27,425 bases of DNA, from the NCBI GenBank assembly GCA_002410505.1, contig DHSO01000026.1, positions 1-27,425 on the forward strand, given 5' to 3'. The stretch is from Cloacimonetes bacterium UBA5284 (GTDB lineage Bacteria > Cloacimonadota > Cloacimonadia > Cloacimonadales > Cloacimonadaceae). The notes under the pieces were generated by a model, which was not told where the DNA came from, did no database searches, and was given only the letters and a program-made list of their open reading frames with translations. The position numbers and the translations under genes were made by a program. Each line of letters opens with the position of its first letter. The stretch's first letter is position 1. Shown one piece after another: positions 16,662 through 24,980 of the stretch.

Positions 16662-18527
16662 TCACTTTATAATGCTTATTTTTTTGTTTGTTGCTCTTCC
16701 GTTTTGCTCCACCCGGATCAGGTATACACCAGAGGCGGGAAAGAGCGTGTTGTTCAGCTTCAGATTGCCTCTGACGCCTTTCTCTGCGTGAATCAATTGT
16801 CCTCTCAAGTTGTAAATCCTGATCTTCGCCTCTGCTCCATCTTTTAACTTCAGGCGCAGGCTTTCATTTCCGCGCAGAGGATTGGGATAGAAGCTCAGAT
16901 CGAGATGTGGTGCCATCTCATCTTCGTTCGAAGTGTATTGCTGCGGAAAGATATCATCATAGTTCATATAATGGATCCTTGCACCGTTTTTGTCCTGCAA
17001 CCAGTAGTAAATGCGATAGTCCATATCTGCCATATCATCAAACAAAGTGCTGAGGCTCACGTTGTAGTTCTTTTCCACATTTACTTCGGGCAGCATGATG
17101 GTGTTTATGGTATCGGCAAAGCTTATCCATCGCAGCAAACCGTATTTCTGTTCTTGCACTTCAGAAGCTTTGCCAAAAAGACCCACAAAAAAGCGTGAAT
17201 CTAGCGAGATGTTTTCCTGATTGCTAGCATATATGGCGGTTCTTTGGTTGCGCATACCGATCGAGAGAATCAGGTTTTCAGAATTCGGGATAGTATCCAG
17301 CCTACAGGAAGATTCTGTGATAAAAGTATTGTCCGCAACTATGTTTTCTAAAAGCTCCGAAAAGTAGCCATCATAGCCTTGGGTGATCCCGATAATGCGG
17401 CTGTGGCCATTGCCGATAGTCTGAGGCAAGGCATTGAAGCCATACCAGTTAAAGCGTTGCATAGAGCCCAGATTGGATAGTGGATCAGATAGCAGGGGAT
17501 AGTAATCCAGGACGTGGATATCGCGATTGAGATGGGGCATTTGAACAGTGCCGATGGCCTCCGCGCTGCTTGCTCTCAGGAAGTTTTCCACAATCATACC
17601 CGGCATTGGATCCTCAAACACATTAAAGACACGGCTCAGGCTGTTGTTTTGGGCCAAAGTATCATTCTCAGCGTATTCACTCTCCAATAGCAAATCTACG
17701 CGCATCTGGATGGGATCGGAAGGAAGCTCCACAAACTGGTTATCTGAGCTGTGGTAGTATTCGCTATATGGGGGAATACTTTGGGCTACAGACACATAGA
17801 GGCTATCAAAGCGAGGTTCCCCGGGTTTATTGAGCATAATGCTGAGCCCGGCCGCGCCAACTGTCTGATTGCTGTGATTGTACACGCGGAATTTGGGATA
17901 TGCCCTAGTGCCGGGCAGCAAATCCCCTTCCAGTTCAAAATCTACTAATTCCAGATCCGCTTCTGTATGAGTGAAATCTCCCAAAAGACCAAAGAGTAAC
18001 TCGCAATTGAAGCCCGCCTCGGCAAAAGAAGAGAGGTACAACTGATCGCCCACCTGATTCATGAAATAGCTGTGTTCTCCGCCACCTGCACTGGCTGCCA
18101 CATAGCGGGATTGCATGTTTGTATTGTATGTAACCACCAGCCAGGCAATCTCATGTGTGCTGGCCTGAGGGAAATATATATCCATCAGATTATCCGTCAG
18201 CACAGCGTTTTGACTGCTTACAACGCTGCCGGGTTGGGAATTTGCATCTGTACAGAGTTCCACAGAAACCTGGTCTACGGGATTTGGGAACCACAGCCTG
18301 GCTCCGTTCACATTGAAGCTTACATTGCTCATGCCGGGATAGGACTGGCTAAAATCGAACTTCACAGCCCATCTGTTTGCGCCATAAAAATTGTAATCAT
18401 TGCTGTTGTTATGCAGATAATAGTGATAGTCCCGGTCTTGAGAAATCTGCTGACCATCGGCAGGAATGCACACTACTGCCTGTAGCAGACTGAGAATAAA
18501 CATCAGGAAAAAGAGAACGCGTTTCAT
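16662..18527 (-). CDS. secreted protein with Omp28-like region and T9SS-type sorting domain
   Basis: 621 residues. A signal peptide (MKRVLFFLMF to about residue 20) is followed by a beta-rich N-terminal region. A CARDB-like stretch (about 195-305) contains LELVDFELEGDLLPG and YPKFRVYNHSNQTVGAAG. Residues about 308-430 (IVENFLRA, HVLDYYPLLSDPL, RFNWYGFNALPQTIGNG) recall the thioredoxin-like Omp28 family but have no CxxC. The last 75 residues are a classic type A sorting module: FYPNPLRGNESLRL, IRIYNLRGQLIH, SGVYLIRV and a Lys-ending tail. Such domains direct export through the type IX system. The ATG overlaps the ribF stop (ATGA) with GGAG upstream, so a cell-surface protein is translationally coupled to a flavin-synthesis gene. 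Substrate unknown. Confidence 0.82.
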   Translation of the reverse strand: MKRVLFFLMFILSLLQAVVCIPADGQQISQDRDYHYYLHNNSNDYNFYGANRWAVKFDFSQSYPGMSNVSFNVNGARLWFPNPVDQVSVELCTDANSQPGSVVSSQNAVLTDNLMDIYFPQASTHEIAWLVVTYNTNMQSRYVAASAGGGEHSYFMNQVGDQLYLSSFAEAGFNCELLFGLLGDFTHTEADLELVDFELEGDLLPGTRAYPKFRVYNHSNQTVGAAGLSIMLNKPGEPRFDSLYVSVAQSIPPYSEYYHSSDNQFVELPSDPIQMRVDLLLESEYAENDTLAQNNSLSRVFNVFEDPMPGMIVENFLRASSAEAIGTVQMPHLNRDIHVLDYYPLLSDPLSNLGSMQRFNWYGFNALPQTIGNGHSRIIGITQGYDGYFSELLENIVADNTFITESSCRLDTIPNSENLILSIGMRNQRTAIYASNQENISLDSRFFVGLFGKASEVQEQKYGLLRWISFADTINTIMLPEVNVEKNYNVSLSTLFDDMADMDYRIYYWLQDKNGARIHYMNYDDIFPQQYTSNEDEMAPHLDLSFYPNPLRGNESLRLKLKDGAEAKIRIYNLRGQLIHAEKGVRGNLKLNNTLFPASGVYLIRVEQNGRATNKKISIIK

Positions 18528-19420
18528 GCCTGCAGCTCCGGGATCAGCGAGCTTGCGCGGGCTAAATCACGGTGCATAGCCGCGATCAGTTCATCGGTGT
18601 TTGCAAACATCTTTTCCTCCCTGAGATAGCGTAACAATTCCACCTGAATCTTATCGCCGTAGATATCACCGGAAAAATCGATGAGGAATGTTTCTATCTC
18701 CACTACTCCTGTGTGTTTCACAGTGGGAGATTTCCCGATATTAGTCAAGCCAAAAAATGAAGCGTGCTCCAGATGCGCTCTGCTGAGATAGATACCCTGA
18801 GCAGGGATCAGCTGATGGGGGTTGCTAAGGATCAGGTTTGCCGTGGGGAAGCCAAATTCTCTGCCTCGGGCAATTCCCGTGCCCACTTTGCCCGAAAGCC
18901 GGTAGTTTCTGCCCAGGAGTCGATTGGCCTCTTCAATCATGCCTGCTCCCAGAAAGTCCCGAATCATGCTGCTGCTGATCGGCTGTTCCTCTATCAATTG
19001 CGGCTCCACATATTCCACCCGATAGTTGAACCGTGTAGCATACCTTTCCAAAAAAGCCCTGTTACCCTCTCTCTGCCTGCCAAAATGGCTGTCGTGCCCC
19101 ACAACGATGATTTTGGGGTGCCAGCGCGGGATGAGAATCTGCTCCAGAAAGTCCAAAGCTGAGGTCTCTGCCAGTTCCCGGGTAAAATCCAGCATATCAA
19201 CTCTATCTATACCCAATCGCTTCAATTCCTGCTCTTTCACTTCAGAAGGACATAGCAATTTGGGCAAGGCCTTCCGGTTCAAAACAAAGGCGGGATGGTC
19301 TTTGTAGGTTATAATTACAGATTCCAGGCCTTCGGCTGTGGCCAGCTGGCGAACTCTGTCCAGAAGCTTGCGGTGACCCAGATGAATGCCATCGAAAGTG
19401 CCCAGACTGATCACAGTCAT
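18524..19420 (-). CDS. ribF: bifunctional riboflavin kinase / FAD synthetase
   Basis: 298 residues, typical length. The enzyme phosphorylates riboflavin to FMN and adenylates it to FAD. The N-terminal nucleotidyltransferase part shows LGTFDGIHLGHRKLL (nucleotide-binding HxGH), VGHDSHFGRQREGN and ISSSMIRDFLGAG. The C-terminal kinase part shows LSGKVGTGIARGREFGFPTANL and a Glu-containing strand VVEIETFLIDF. The usual short leader strand before LGTFDG is reduced to a few residues. The ATG overlaps the truB stop (ATGA), with GGAG 7 nt upstream. It sits in the classic rbfA-truB-ribF order. Confidence 0.97.
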   Translation of the reverse strand: MTVISLGTFDGIHLGHRKLLDRVRQLATAEGLESVIITYKDHPAFVLNRKALPKLLCPSEVKEQELKRLGIDRVDMLDFTRELAETSALDFLEQILIPRWHPKIIVVGHDSHFGRQREGNRAFLERYATRFNYRVEYVEPQLIEEQPISSSMIRDFLGAGMIEEANRLLGRNYRLSGKVGTGIARGREFGFPTANLILSNPHQLIPAQGIYLSRAHLEHASFFGLTNIGKSPTVKHTGVVEIETFLIDFSGDIYGDKIQVELLRYLREEKMFANTDELIAAMHRDLARASSLIPELQA

Positions 19421-20283
19421 GGTAGATCTCCATCTATCACCAATTGTGGATAGATATCCCCGGAAGCAATCTTCGCGATCCCCAAAAAGCGGCCGGCTGC
19501 TGAATATACGGCCATATCCGCCGTATCGGATAATTCTGTGGGCAATCTCATGCCATGCGAAAACCTCGCGGTCTGCGCCTGGTCTAGCTCAATTGACGGT
19601 AAGTGCGACAGGATTCTGGCTGCGTCTATCACCTTGGTCTGTGGGTCATCAGCCAACTCTTGCACAGTGCAAGCTTCGGCCACACTGATGTCTGCGATTG
19701 CGGTTCTGCGTAGGCGGGTAGTCATGCCCACCGTTCCCAATTCGCCGGCGATATATTCGCTCAAAGCGCGGATATAAGTGCCTTTGGATACTTTGGCGCG
19801 ATATACAAAGCGTTTGTTTTCGATTTCGCTCAAGACCTCAAAATCCCATATCCTCACTTCCCGGACAGGCATATCCACTTTTATTCCTTGTCGGGCGAGG
19901 CTGTAGGCACGCTTGCCCCCGATCTTTACAGCAGAATAACTGGGGATGGGAAGCTCCGTAAGCGCCAGAACCTTATCCTTCAAACAGGAGGGAATCTTCA
20001 AACCTTCTACCGGACTTGCTTCTTCGATTATCTCCCCTTCAGGATCGCCGGTGCTGCTTTTCCGCCCCAACAGCACTTCCGCCTCATACACTTTGTCTTG
20101 GGCTTCGGCATATTGCAGCAATCTGGTATACTGTCCGGTAGCGCAGATCAGTAGTCCCGTGGCAAAGGGATCGAGGGTGCCGCTATGACCTATCTTGCGG
20201 ATGCCCAGGATCTTGCGGAGAGCACTGATCACCTTGAAGGATGAGCTTCCCGCTTCCTTGTCGATCAAGTAAAATGCATTCAT
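19417..20283 (-). CDS. truB: tRNA pseudouridine-55 synthase
   Basis: 288 residues. TruB forms pseudouridine 55 in the T-loop of tRNAs. The catalytic motif GHSGTLDP is at 32-39 with Asp38 as the nucleophile. Further family motifs are FATGLL, YEAEVLLGRKSSTGDPEG, IPSYSAVKIGGKRAYSLAR and VSKGTYIRALSEYIAGELG. The C-terminal part (about 225-288) is a short PUA-like extension. Its ATG overlaps the nrnA stop as ATGA and its stop overlaps the ribF start the same way, so three genes are coupled in a row. Confidence 0.97.
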   Translation of the reverse strand: MNAFYLIDKEAGSSSFKVISALRKILGIRKIGHSGTLDPFATGLLICATGQYTRLLQYAEAQDKVYEAEVLLGRKSSTGDPEGEIIEEASPVEGLKIPSCLKDKVLALTELPIPSYSAVKIGGKRAYSLARQGIKVDMPVREVRIWDFEVLSEIENKRFVYRAKVSKGTYIRALSEYIAGELGTVGMTTRLRRTAIADISVAEACTVQELADDPQTKVIDAARILSHLPSIELDQAQTARFSHGMRLPTELSDTADMAVYSAAGRFLGIAKIASGDIYPQLVIDGDLP

Positions 20284-21266
20284 GATATGGGATTGGCTTG
20301 TTTCAGCTCACGTAAAATGATAGCTTGCACTTCCTGCAGACTGCCCTGCAAAGTTAAGCCGGACGCTTTGCGATGGCCACCTCCGCCGTGGCGCGCTGCC
20401 ACTTCCTGCACATCAAAGACCAGGGAGCGCAACGATACTTTCCACAACCCGGGCTCATCTTCTCGAAAATAAGCTATAGCGCTGAGACCGGATACGCCCT
20501 GCACCCAACGAGTTACACTCATATAGGCAGAGGGATCCACTCCCAGTTCTTCCGCCAAAGCTTTGTCTGAATGCAGGAAAAGAAACTTGCCATCATCCTG
20601 CAGGCGGATGGTGGAGAGACTTCTGCCCACATAGAGCATCTCTTTGGCGCTGTGGTTTTGCAGATATGCCATATGCAATTCGTGAGCTTTGATGCCTTCC
20701 CGTGCCAGTTCTGCCGAGATCTCAAACATAGTGGCATTGGTGTTGGCATTGCTGAAGTTATTGCTGTCATTCAGGATGCTCACATACACGCAATCCGCCA
20801 CATACTTACGCCAGTCCGGGTTCAGCTTTTGGATGGACTCAGCCAGACATCGCCACAGCAGCGCTCCCACAGAAGGGAAGGCATAGTCCACCACTTGCAG
20901 GTCTGCGGGAATGGGATTGTGTTCTATCACATGGTGATCCAAAACCACCACCTTGCGGGCTTTGTCTGTGAGGGCACGGCGCTGGCCGATGCGGTCGTAA
21001 CTATTGCAATCCAGCACAATCACCAGCTCGAAGCTCATGTCTTCCCGAAAAATCTCTACGGTGGGTTTGCGGTTTAGGAAAGCATATCTATCCAGATCTT
21101 CCCCATCGCTTACGATTGTGGAATCATGGCCCGAGGCGGCCAGGATTTGCTGTAGAGCATAGCAAGCCACCATACCATCGCCGTCAGAGTCTTTATGGGT
21201 GGTCAAAGCAATGCTCCTTGCCTCTTTCACCAAGGCAAAGAGCTCGCTCGAAATGTCTTTATTCAT
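20280..21266 (-). CDS. nrnA: DHH/DHHA1 phosphoesterase, NrnA-type nanoRNase
   Basis: 328 residues from the ATG at 21266; a TTG in frame just before it is a less likely start, and no clear Shine-Dalgarno sequence is visible for either. The DHH domain has TTHKDSDGDGMVACYAL (metal ligands in HxDxD), VIVLDCNS and LDHH (110-112). The C-terminal DHHA1 domain has ARHGGGGHRKASG. The family degrades nanoRNA and pAp or cyclic dinucleotide products. The position between rbfA and truB is typical for nrnA in many bacteria. It starts 39 nt after the rbfA stop, the widest gap in the unit. Confidence 0.93.
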   Translation of the reverse strand: MNKDISSELFALVKEARSIALTTHKDSDGDGMVACYALQQILAASGHDSTIVSDGEDLDRYAFLNRKPTVEIFREDMSFELVIVLDCNSYDRIGQRRALTDKARKVVVLDHHVIEHNPIPADLQVVDYAFPSVGALLWRCLAESIQKLNPDWRKYVADCVYVSILNDSNNFSNANTNATMFEISAELAREGIKAHELHMAYLQNHSAKEMLYVGRSLSTIRLQDDGKFLFLHSDKALAEELGVDPSAYMSVTRWVQGVSGLSAIAYFREDEPGLWKVSLRSLVFDVQEVAARHGGGGHRKASGLTLQGSLQEVQAIILRELKQANPIS

Positions 21267-21305
21267 CAATGGTTTATTGTGATCTCTGCATCCGTGTGAG
21301 GCAGC

Positions 21306-21785
21306 TCAATCATCATCCTCGTCGTCATCGTCAAAGTCTTCGTAATCATCTTCTTCAAGATCATCATCATACTCGTAATACTCGTCATCATCCAGATAAT
21401 CGTCGATATCGATGTCCGGATCATAATCGTCGTCATCTTCATAATCGTCTTTGATGCCTGCCAAAAGGGCTTCCACTTTCGCAGCGCGGTCTTCGGTATC
21501 ATCGTAGAAGAATGAGAGTTCTGGAATAGTTCTCATAATATGTGCTCCTGCAATTTGTTTCTTAAAGAATCCGCTGGTCTTAATCAAGTGCTCCCGGATC
21601 TCTTGGTGAGAGGCGGGATTGTTGTAATGGGAAAAGTATATTTTTGCATAGCGCAGATCTTTGGAGATGATAACATCGGTGATGTTTACCCATGCCAGAC
21701 CGGGATCTCCCAGCTTTTGGCTGATGGTGATATTGAAGATCTTCTTCAGTTCTTCCTGCAATCTGGGTATGCGATAGTTTTTCAT
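21306..21785 (-). CDS. rbfA: ribosome-binding factor A with a long acidic tail
   Basis: 159 residues. Residues 1-110 are a normal RbfA KH-like domain (LQEELKKIFNITISQKLGDP, VNITDVIISKDLRYAKIYFS, MRTIPELSFFYDDT), a factor for 16S rRNA maturation in the 30S subunit. Residues 111-159 are an added tail in which 34 of 49 residues are Asp or Glu, most of the rest Tyr, ending DDDDEDDD. Normal RbfA proteins end near residue 115-135. The tail is encoded by GAT/GAC/GAA runs but stays in frame to a proper stop, so it is likely real. The ATG overlaps the infB stop by one base (TGATG). Confidence 0.95.
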   Translation of the reverse strand: MKNYRIPRLQEELKKIFNITISQKLGDPGLAWVNITDVIISKDLRYAKIYFSHYNNPASHQEIREHLIKTSGFFKKQIAGAHIMRTIPELSFFYDDTEDRAAKVEALLAGIKDDYEDDDDYDPDIDIDDYLDDDEYYEYDDDLEEDDYEDFDDDDEDDD

Positions 21786-24421
21786 CAGAGTTTTTTGGCT
21801 ACCTCTTGTTCGATGTAAGCTTCAAAAACGTCGCCTTCTTTGATGTCGGAGAAGCTTACCAGAGAAAGACCGCAATCTGATCCCGCTCGAACCTCTTTGA
21901 CATCGTTGCTATAGTGCTTCAAAGAGCTCAATTTGTCTTCGGTGATCAACACGTCGTTGCGATACAAACGCACCAAGCAGTTGCTCTGGATCACACCGCG
22001 ATCCACCTGACAACCGGCGATGGTGCCCAGCTTTTTGATCTTGAAGACTTGTTTCACAGTGGCACTGCCAATGCTTTGTTCTTCGATAGTGGGCGCCAGC
22101 ATTCCTTCCAAAGCGGCTCTGATGTCGTCTATGGCATCGTAGATCACCTGGTAGAGCTTGATCTGAACTCCTTCATCTTCCGCCATGCGCCGCGCTTGCT
22201 GTGTGGCTCGTACATGGAAACCCAGGATGATGGCATCGGAAGCAGAGGCCAGCGAGACGTCAGTTTCAGAAATTCCACCCACGCTTCTGTGAATAATATT
22301 AACCGAAACTTCCTCGTTGGCAAGTTTTTGTAAACTGTCTGCGATTGCTTCGGCGGAACCGTCGGTATCCGTTTTCAAGATTATGTTCAAGGTGTTCACC
22401 TGCTCTTCTTTGATGCGGGCGAAGATATTCTGCAGGCTGGATTTGTTCTGATACTTCTCACGCTCCATACGGACCTGTTGCCGTTCTGTAGAGATAGACC
22501 GCGCTGTTTTCTCGCTATCAACCTGGTTCAAAACGTCACCGGCCTTAGGTGTATCTGAGAGGCCATAGATCCTGGCCACATCACTGGGGCCCAGCTCTTT
22601 GATCTCCAGACCGCGTTCATTCTCCATGCGCCGAACTCTGCCGTTCACAGCACCGCATACTATGATGTCTCCGCGCTTCAGCTTTCCTTGTTGCATGAGG
22701 ATGGTGGCAACCGAGCCCATGCGTGAATCCTTTTGCGCTTCCACCACGATGGCTTCGGCCGGGATGTCTTGCTTGGCCTTGAGGTCCAGCATCTCTGCGG
22801 ACAATAGGATCAGTTCGATCAGGTTCAATATGCCCTCGCCGGTAACGGTTGAGGTTTTGCACCATGGCACTTCGCCACCATATTGTTCCAGATACACACC
22901 CACTTCCAGCAAGTCCGCGATGGTTTTGTCCACATTTGCTTCCGGCAAATCCACTTTATTGATGGCGATGATCAACGAAACCCCTGCCGCGCGGGCATGA
23001 TCAATGGCTTCACGGGTCTGAGGTTTCACACCCTCTGTGGCGGCAACCACTATCACGGCGATATCCGTAACATTGGCCCCACGGGCACGCATAGCGGTGA
23101 AAGCTTCGTGCCCCGGGGTGTCCAAAAAGGTTATTTTGTGGTTATTAATCTCAATCTGATAAGCGCCTATGTGCTGAGTAATGCCTCCGGATTCTCCTGC
23201 AACGATGTTTTCATTGCGGATATAATCCAATATCGAGGTCTTACCATGATCCACATGACCCATAATCGTGACCACCGGAGCTCTGGGTTCTTCAGCAACA
23301 TCGGAATATTTATCCATTTCAAGCTCGATGAGATCGGATCCATATTCATCTTCAAAGCGAAAATCTACTTTGAATTCGTCGCAGATCATTTCCAGCGAAT
23401 CGCGATCCAACCGTTGATTCATGGTAACCAGCTGTCCCATCATAAAGAACTTTGTGATGATCTCACTGGGCGATACGTTCATAATCTTGGCCAGCTCGGA
23501 TACCGAAGTGAATTCCCGGATGATAATCTCGCTGCCGGTATCTTCCACCACCTGCGCTTCACGATGATATTTCTTGCGCTTGGCAGTTTTTTGCATCACC
23601 TTCTTGATGTTTCTGGAGATGACCGCTTCGTCCGCTTCTGTGGGTTCCAGGACCTTGGTTTTACCCTTTTTACCGGAGATCAAGGCTTTTTTATGTTTAC
23701 TCTTTTCTCCCAGTTCATCGTGGACGGGTTTGGCTTTGCCAAATTTCTTCTCGATCTCTTTTTTCTCCGGAATCACCACGGGAGGGGGAGGCGGAGGCGG
23801 AGCAGTGTGTGTGGTGCTTGCGCGGCTTTTGCGGGGTTTTTCTGCAGGCTTGCTTTTACTTTCCTTAGCTTTGGGCGGAGGGGTAGCCTGTTTGTAGGGC
23901 ACACGTATATCCAGAGATTCACGGTGCTTTTTGGCCTCTTCACGGGCTTTTTGTTCCTGCAATTCCAGATAGGATGGTTTGCTTTCTTCCGCTTCGCTGA
24001 CGGGGGCGGGTTCTTCCTGAAGCTCAGCACTTTCTTCGGCAACTGCGCTGTCGCTATGAGCTATTGGCTCAGCTTCTTTGGCTTTGGCCGTTTTTCTGGT
24101 CTTTTTGGGCTTTGCTACAGGGGCTTCTGCTGTTTCTACAACCGGTTCCGGCTCTGCGGGCACTTCTTCTGCCTTTTCGGCGGCTTTTGCTTCGGTTTTC
24201 TTTGCCTGTTGGCGCAGTTCGATCAGTTTTTTACGGTCTTTTTCTGCTCTTTTTTCGGCATCAACCTGTTCATTGTATTTGGCGCGGATCTTGTCCGCCA
24301 CTTCTTCGTCGATAAAGCTCATGTGGCTTTTTGTAACCACACCCAGATCTGTAAGATGCTTTTTTAGAGCCATTGTACTGATCTTGAGTTCCTTGGCTAA
24401 TTCATGTACTCGTATCTGCAA
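21785..24421 (-). CDS. infB: translation initiation factor IF-2
   Basis: 878 residues from a TTG at 24419-24421, chosen because GGAGG lies 4 nt before it and because translation then begins (M)QIRVHELAKELKIS, the normal IF2 N-terminus. A longer frame would overlap ylxQ. Domains: IF2_N (1-50); a charged Lys/Glu/Pro linker (about 60-290) with a proline run near 210-216; a second IF2_N (about 305-370); the G domain with GHVDHGKT (388-395), GGITQHIG, DTPGH (434-438) and NKVD (488-491); then beta-barrel domains and the C-terminal fMet-tRNA-binding part, with KTDTDGSAEAI and VGGISETDVSLA. IF2 delivers initiator tRNA to the 30S subunit. The gene lies 11 nt after ylxQ. Confidence 0.98.
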   Translation of the reverse strand: MQIRVHELAKELKISTMALKKHLTDLGVVTKSHMSFIDEEVADKIRAKYNEQVDAEKRAEKDRKKLIELRQQAKKTEAKAAEKAEEVPAEPEPVVETAEAPVAKPKKTRKTAKAKEAEPIAHSDSAVAEESAELQEEPAPVSEAEESKPSYLELQEQKAREEAKKHRESLDIRVPYKQATPPPKAKESKSKPAEKPRKSRASTTHTAPPPPPPPVVIPEKKEIEKKFGKAKPVHDELGEKSKHKKALISGKKGKTKVLEPTEADEAVISRNIKKVMQKTAKRKKYHREAQVVEDTGSEIIIREFTSVSELAKIMNVSPSEIITKFFMMGQLVTMNQRLDRDSLEMICDEFKVDFRFEDEYGSDLIELEMDKYSDVAEEPRAPVVTIMGHVDHGKTSILDYIRNENIVAGESGGITQHIGAYQIEINNHKITFLDTPGHEAFTAMRARGANVTDIAVIVVAATEGVKPQTREAIDHARAAGVSLIIAINKVDLPEANVDKTIADLLEVGVYLEQYGGEVPWCKTSTVTGEGILNLIELILLSAEMLDLKAKQDIPAEAIVVEAQKDSRMGSVATILMQQGKLKRGDIIVCGAVNGRVRRMENERGLEIKELGPSDVARIYGLSDTPKAGDVLNQVDSEKTARSISTERQQVRMEREKYQNKSSLQNIFARIKEEQVNTLNIILKTDTDGSAEAIADSLQKLANEEVSVNIIHRSVGGISETDVSLASASDAIILGFHVRATQQARRMAEDEGVQIKLYQVIYDAIDDIRAALEGMLAPTIEEQSIGSATVKQVFKIKKLGTIAGCQVDRGVIQSNCLVRLYRNDVLITEDKLSSLKHYSNDVKEVRAGSDCGLSLVSFSDIKEGDVFEAYIEQEVAKKL

Positions 24422-24432
24422 GGTTCCTCCAC

Positions 24433-24750
24433 TCACGCCTGCCAATATTCAATCATTTTGGCAGCGAAATTTTTGTCGCTGATGCCAAACACTCCGGTAA
24501 TGGGCAATCCCAATGCGGAGCTTATCTCCGCCTGCTTGCCGGCCAGGATGATCAGCAACTTGTTACCACCGGCTTTAATCTCGTTGCGGATCCGTTCCAC
24601 GGTACGCTCCGAGGTGTCTGCGGCAATCACTATCAAATGTATATGCCTGTGATGCATGCCTCTGGTGCAGGCATCCACTCCCGCCACCAGTTTCCCGGCT
24701 TTGCGGGCAAATTGCATCAAATTCAATATCTTGGGATTCAGCTCTGTCAT
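24433..24750 (-). CDS. ylxQ: YlxQ, L7Ae-family RNA-binding protein
   Basis: 105 residues from the ATG at 24750, which overlaps the ylxR stop as ATGA; this gives MTELNPKILNLMQFARKAG, the normal beginning of the family. In-frame ATGs upstream (24786, 24822) lie within ylxR and add only a charged stretch. The L7Ae/L30e fold is indicated by FARKAGKLVAGVDAC, the strand IHLIVIAADTS and GNKLLIILAGKQAEISSALG. Family members bind kink-turn RNA. The position between ylxR and infB is characteristic. Confidence 0.93.
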   Translation of the reverse strand: MTELNPKILNLMQFARKAGKLVAGVDACTRGMHHRHIHLIVIAADTSERTVERIRNEIKAGGNKLLIILAGKQAEISSALGLPITGVFGISDKNFAAKMIEYWQA

Positions 24751-24980
24751 TTGTTGAGCCTGCTTTTTGCGCGCTTCTTCTGCCATTTGGGCAAGAGGGT
24801 CACGCATTCCCGTGACGGGCACACATACAGTTTGCGCCCATATAACCGGCGAGAAAGGTCATACACGATCCCCGAAGGCATCAGCAAGAAGCTGATCAGC
24901 TCTTTTTGCTCCCGCTTTGCTCTGCAGATCACACAGCTGCGGATGGGGATGTGGCCGGCTTTACTATTCATATTTGGCAT
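24747..24980 (-). CDS. ylxR: YlxR family (DUF448) RNA-binding protein
   Basis: 77 residues. The family pattern is CVICRAKREQKELISF near the N-terminus, then YDLSRRLYGRKLYVCPSREC, where the usual GRGAYVC is changed to GRKLYVC but both Cys pairs remain. The C-terminus is strongly basic. YlxR proteins are small nucleic-acid-binding proteins of the nusA-infB operon; in other bacteria they have been tied to RNase P or transcription control. The start overlaps the nusA stop by one base (TAATG) and the stop overlaps the ylxQ start. Confidence 0.9.
   Translation of the reverse strand: MPNMNSKAGHIPIRSCVICRAKREQKELISFLLMPSGIVYDLSRRLYGRKLYVCPSRECVTLLPKWQKKRAKSRLNK

Noticed and set aside
15855..16847. 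330-codon open frame on the plus strand
   Set aside because: Antisense to the yhaM-type gene and the end of the T9SS protein gene, both of which have clear family motifs.
22883..24367. 494-codon open frame on the plus strand
   Set aside because: Exact antisense shadow of infB; composition is Phe/Gly/Leu-rich as expected from the reverse of a Lys/Glu/Ala-rich gene, and it has no domain.
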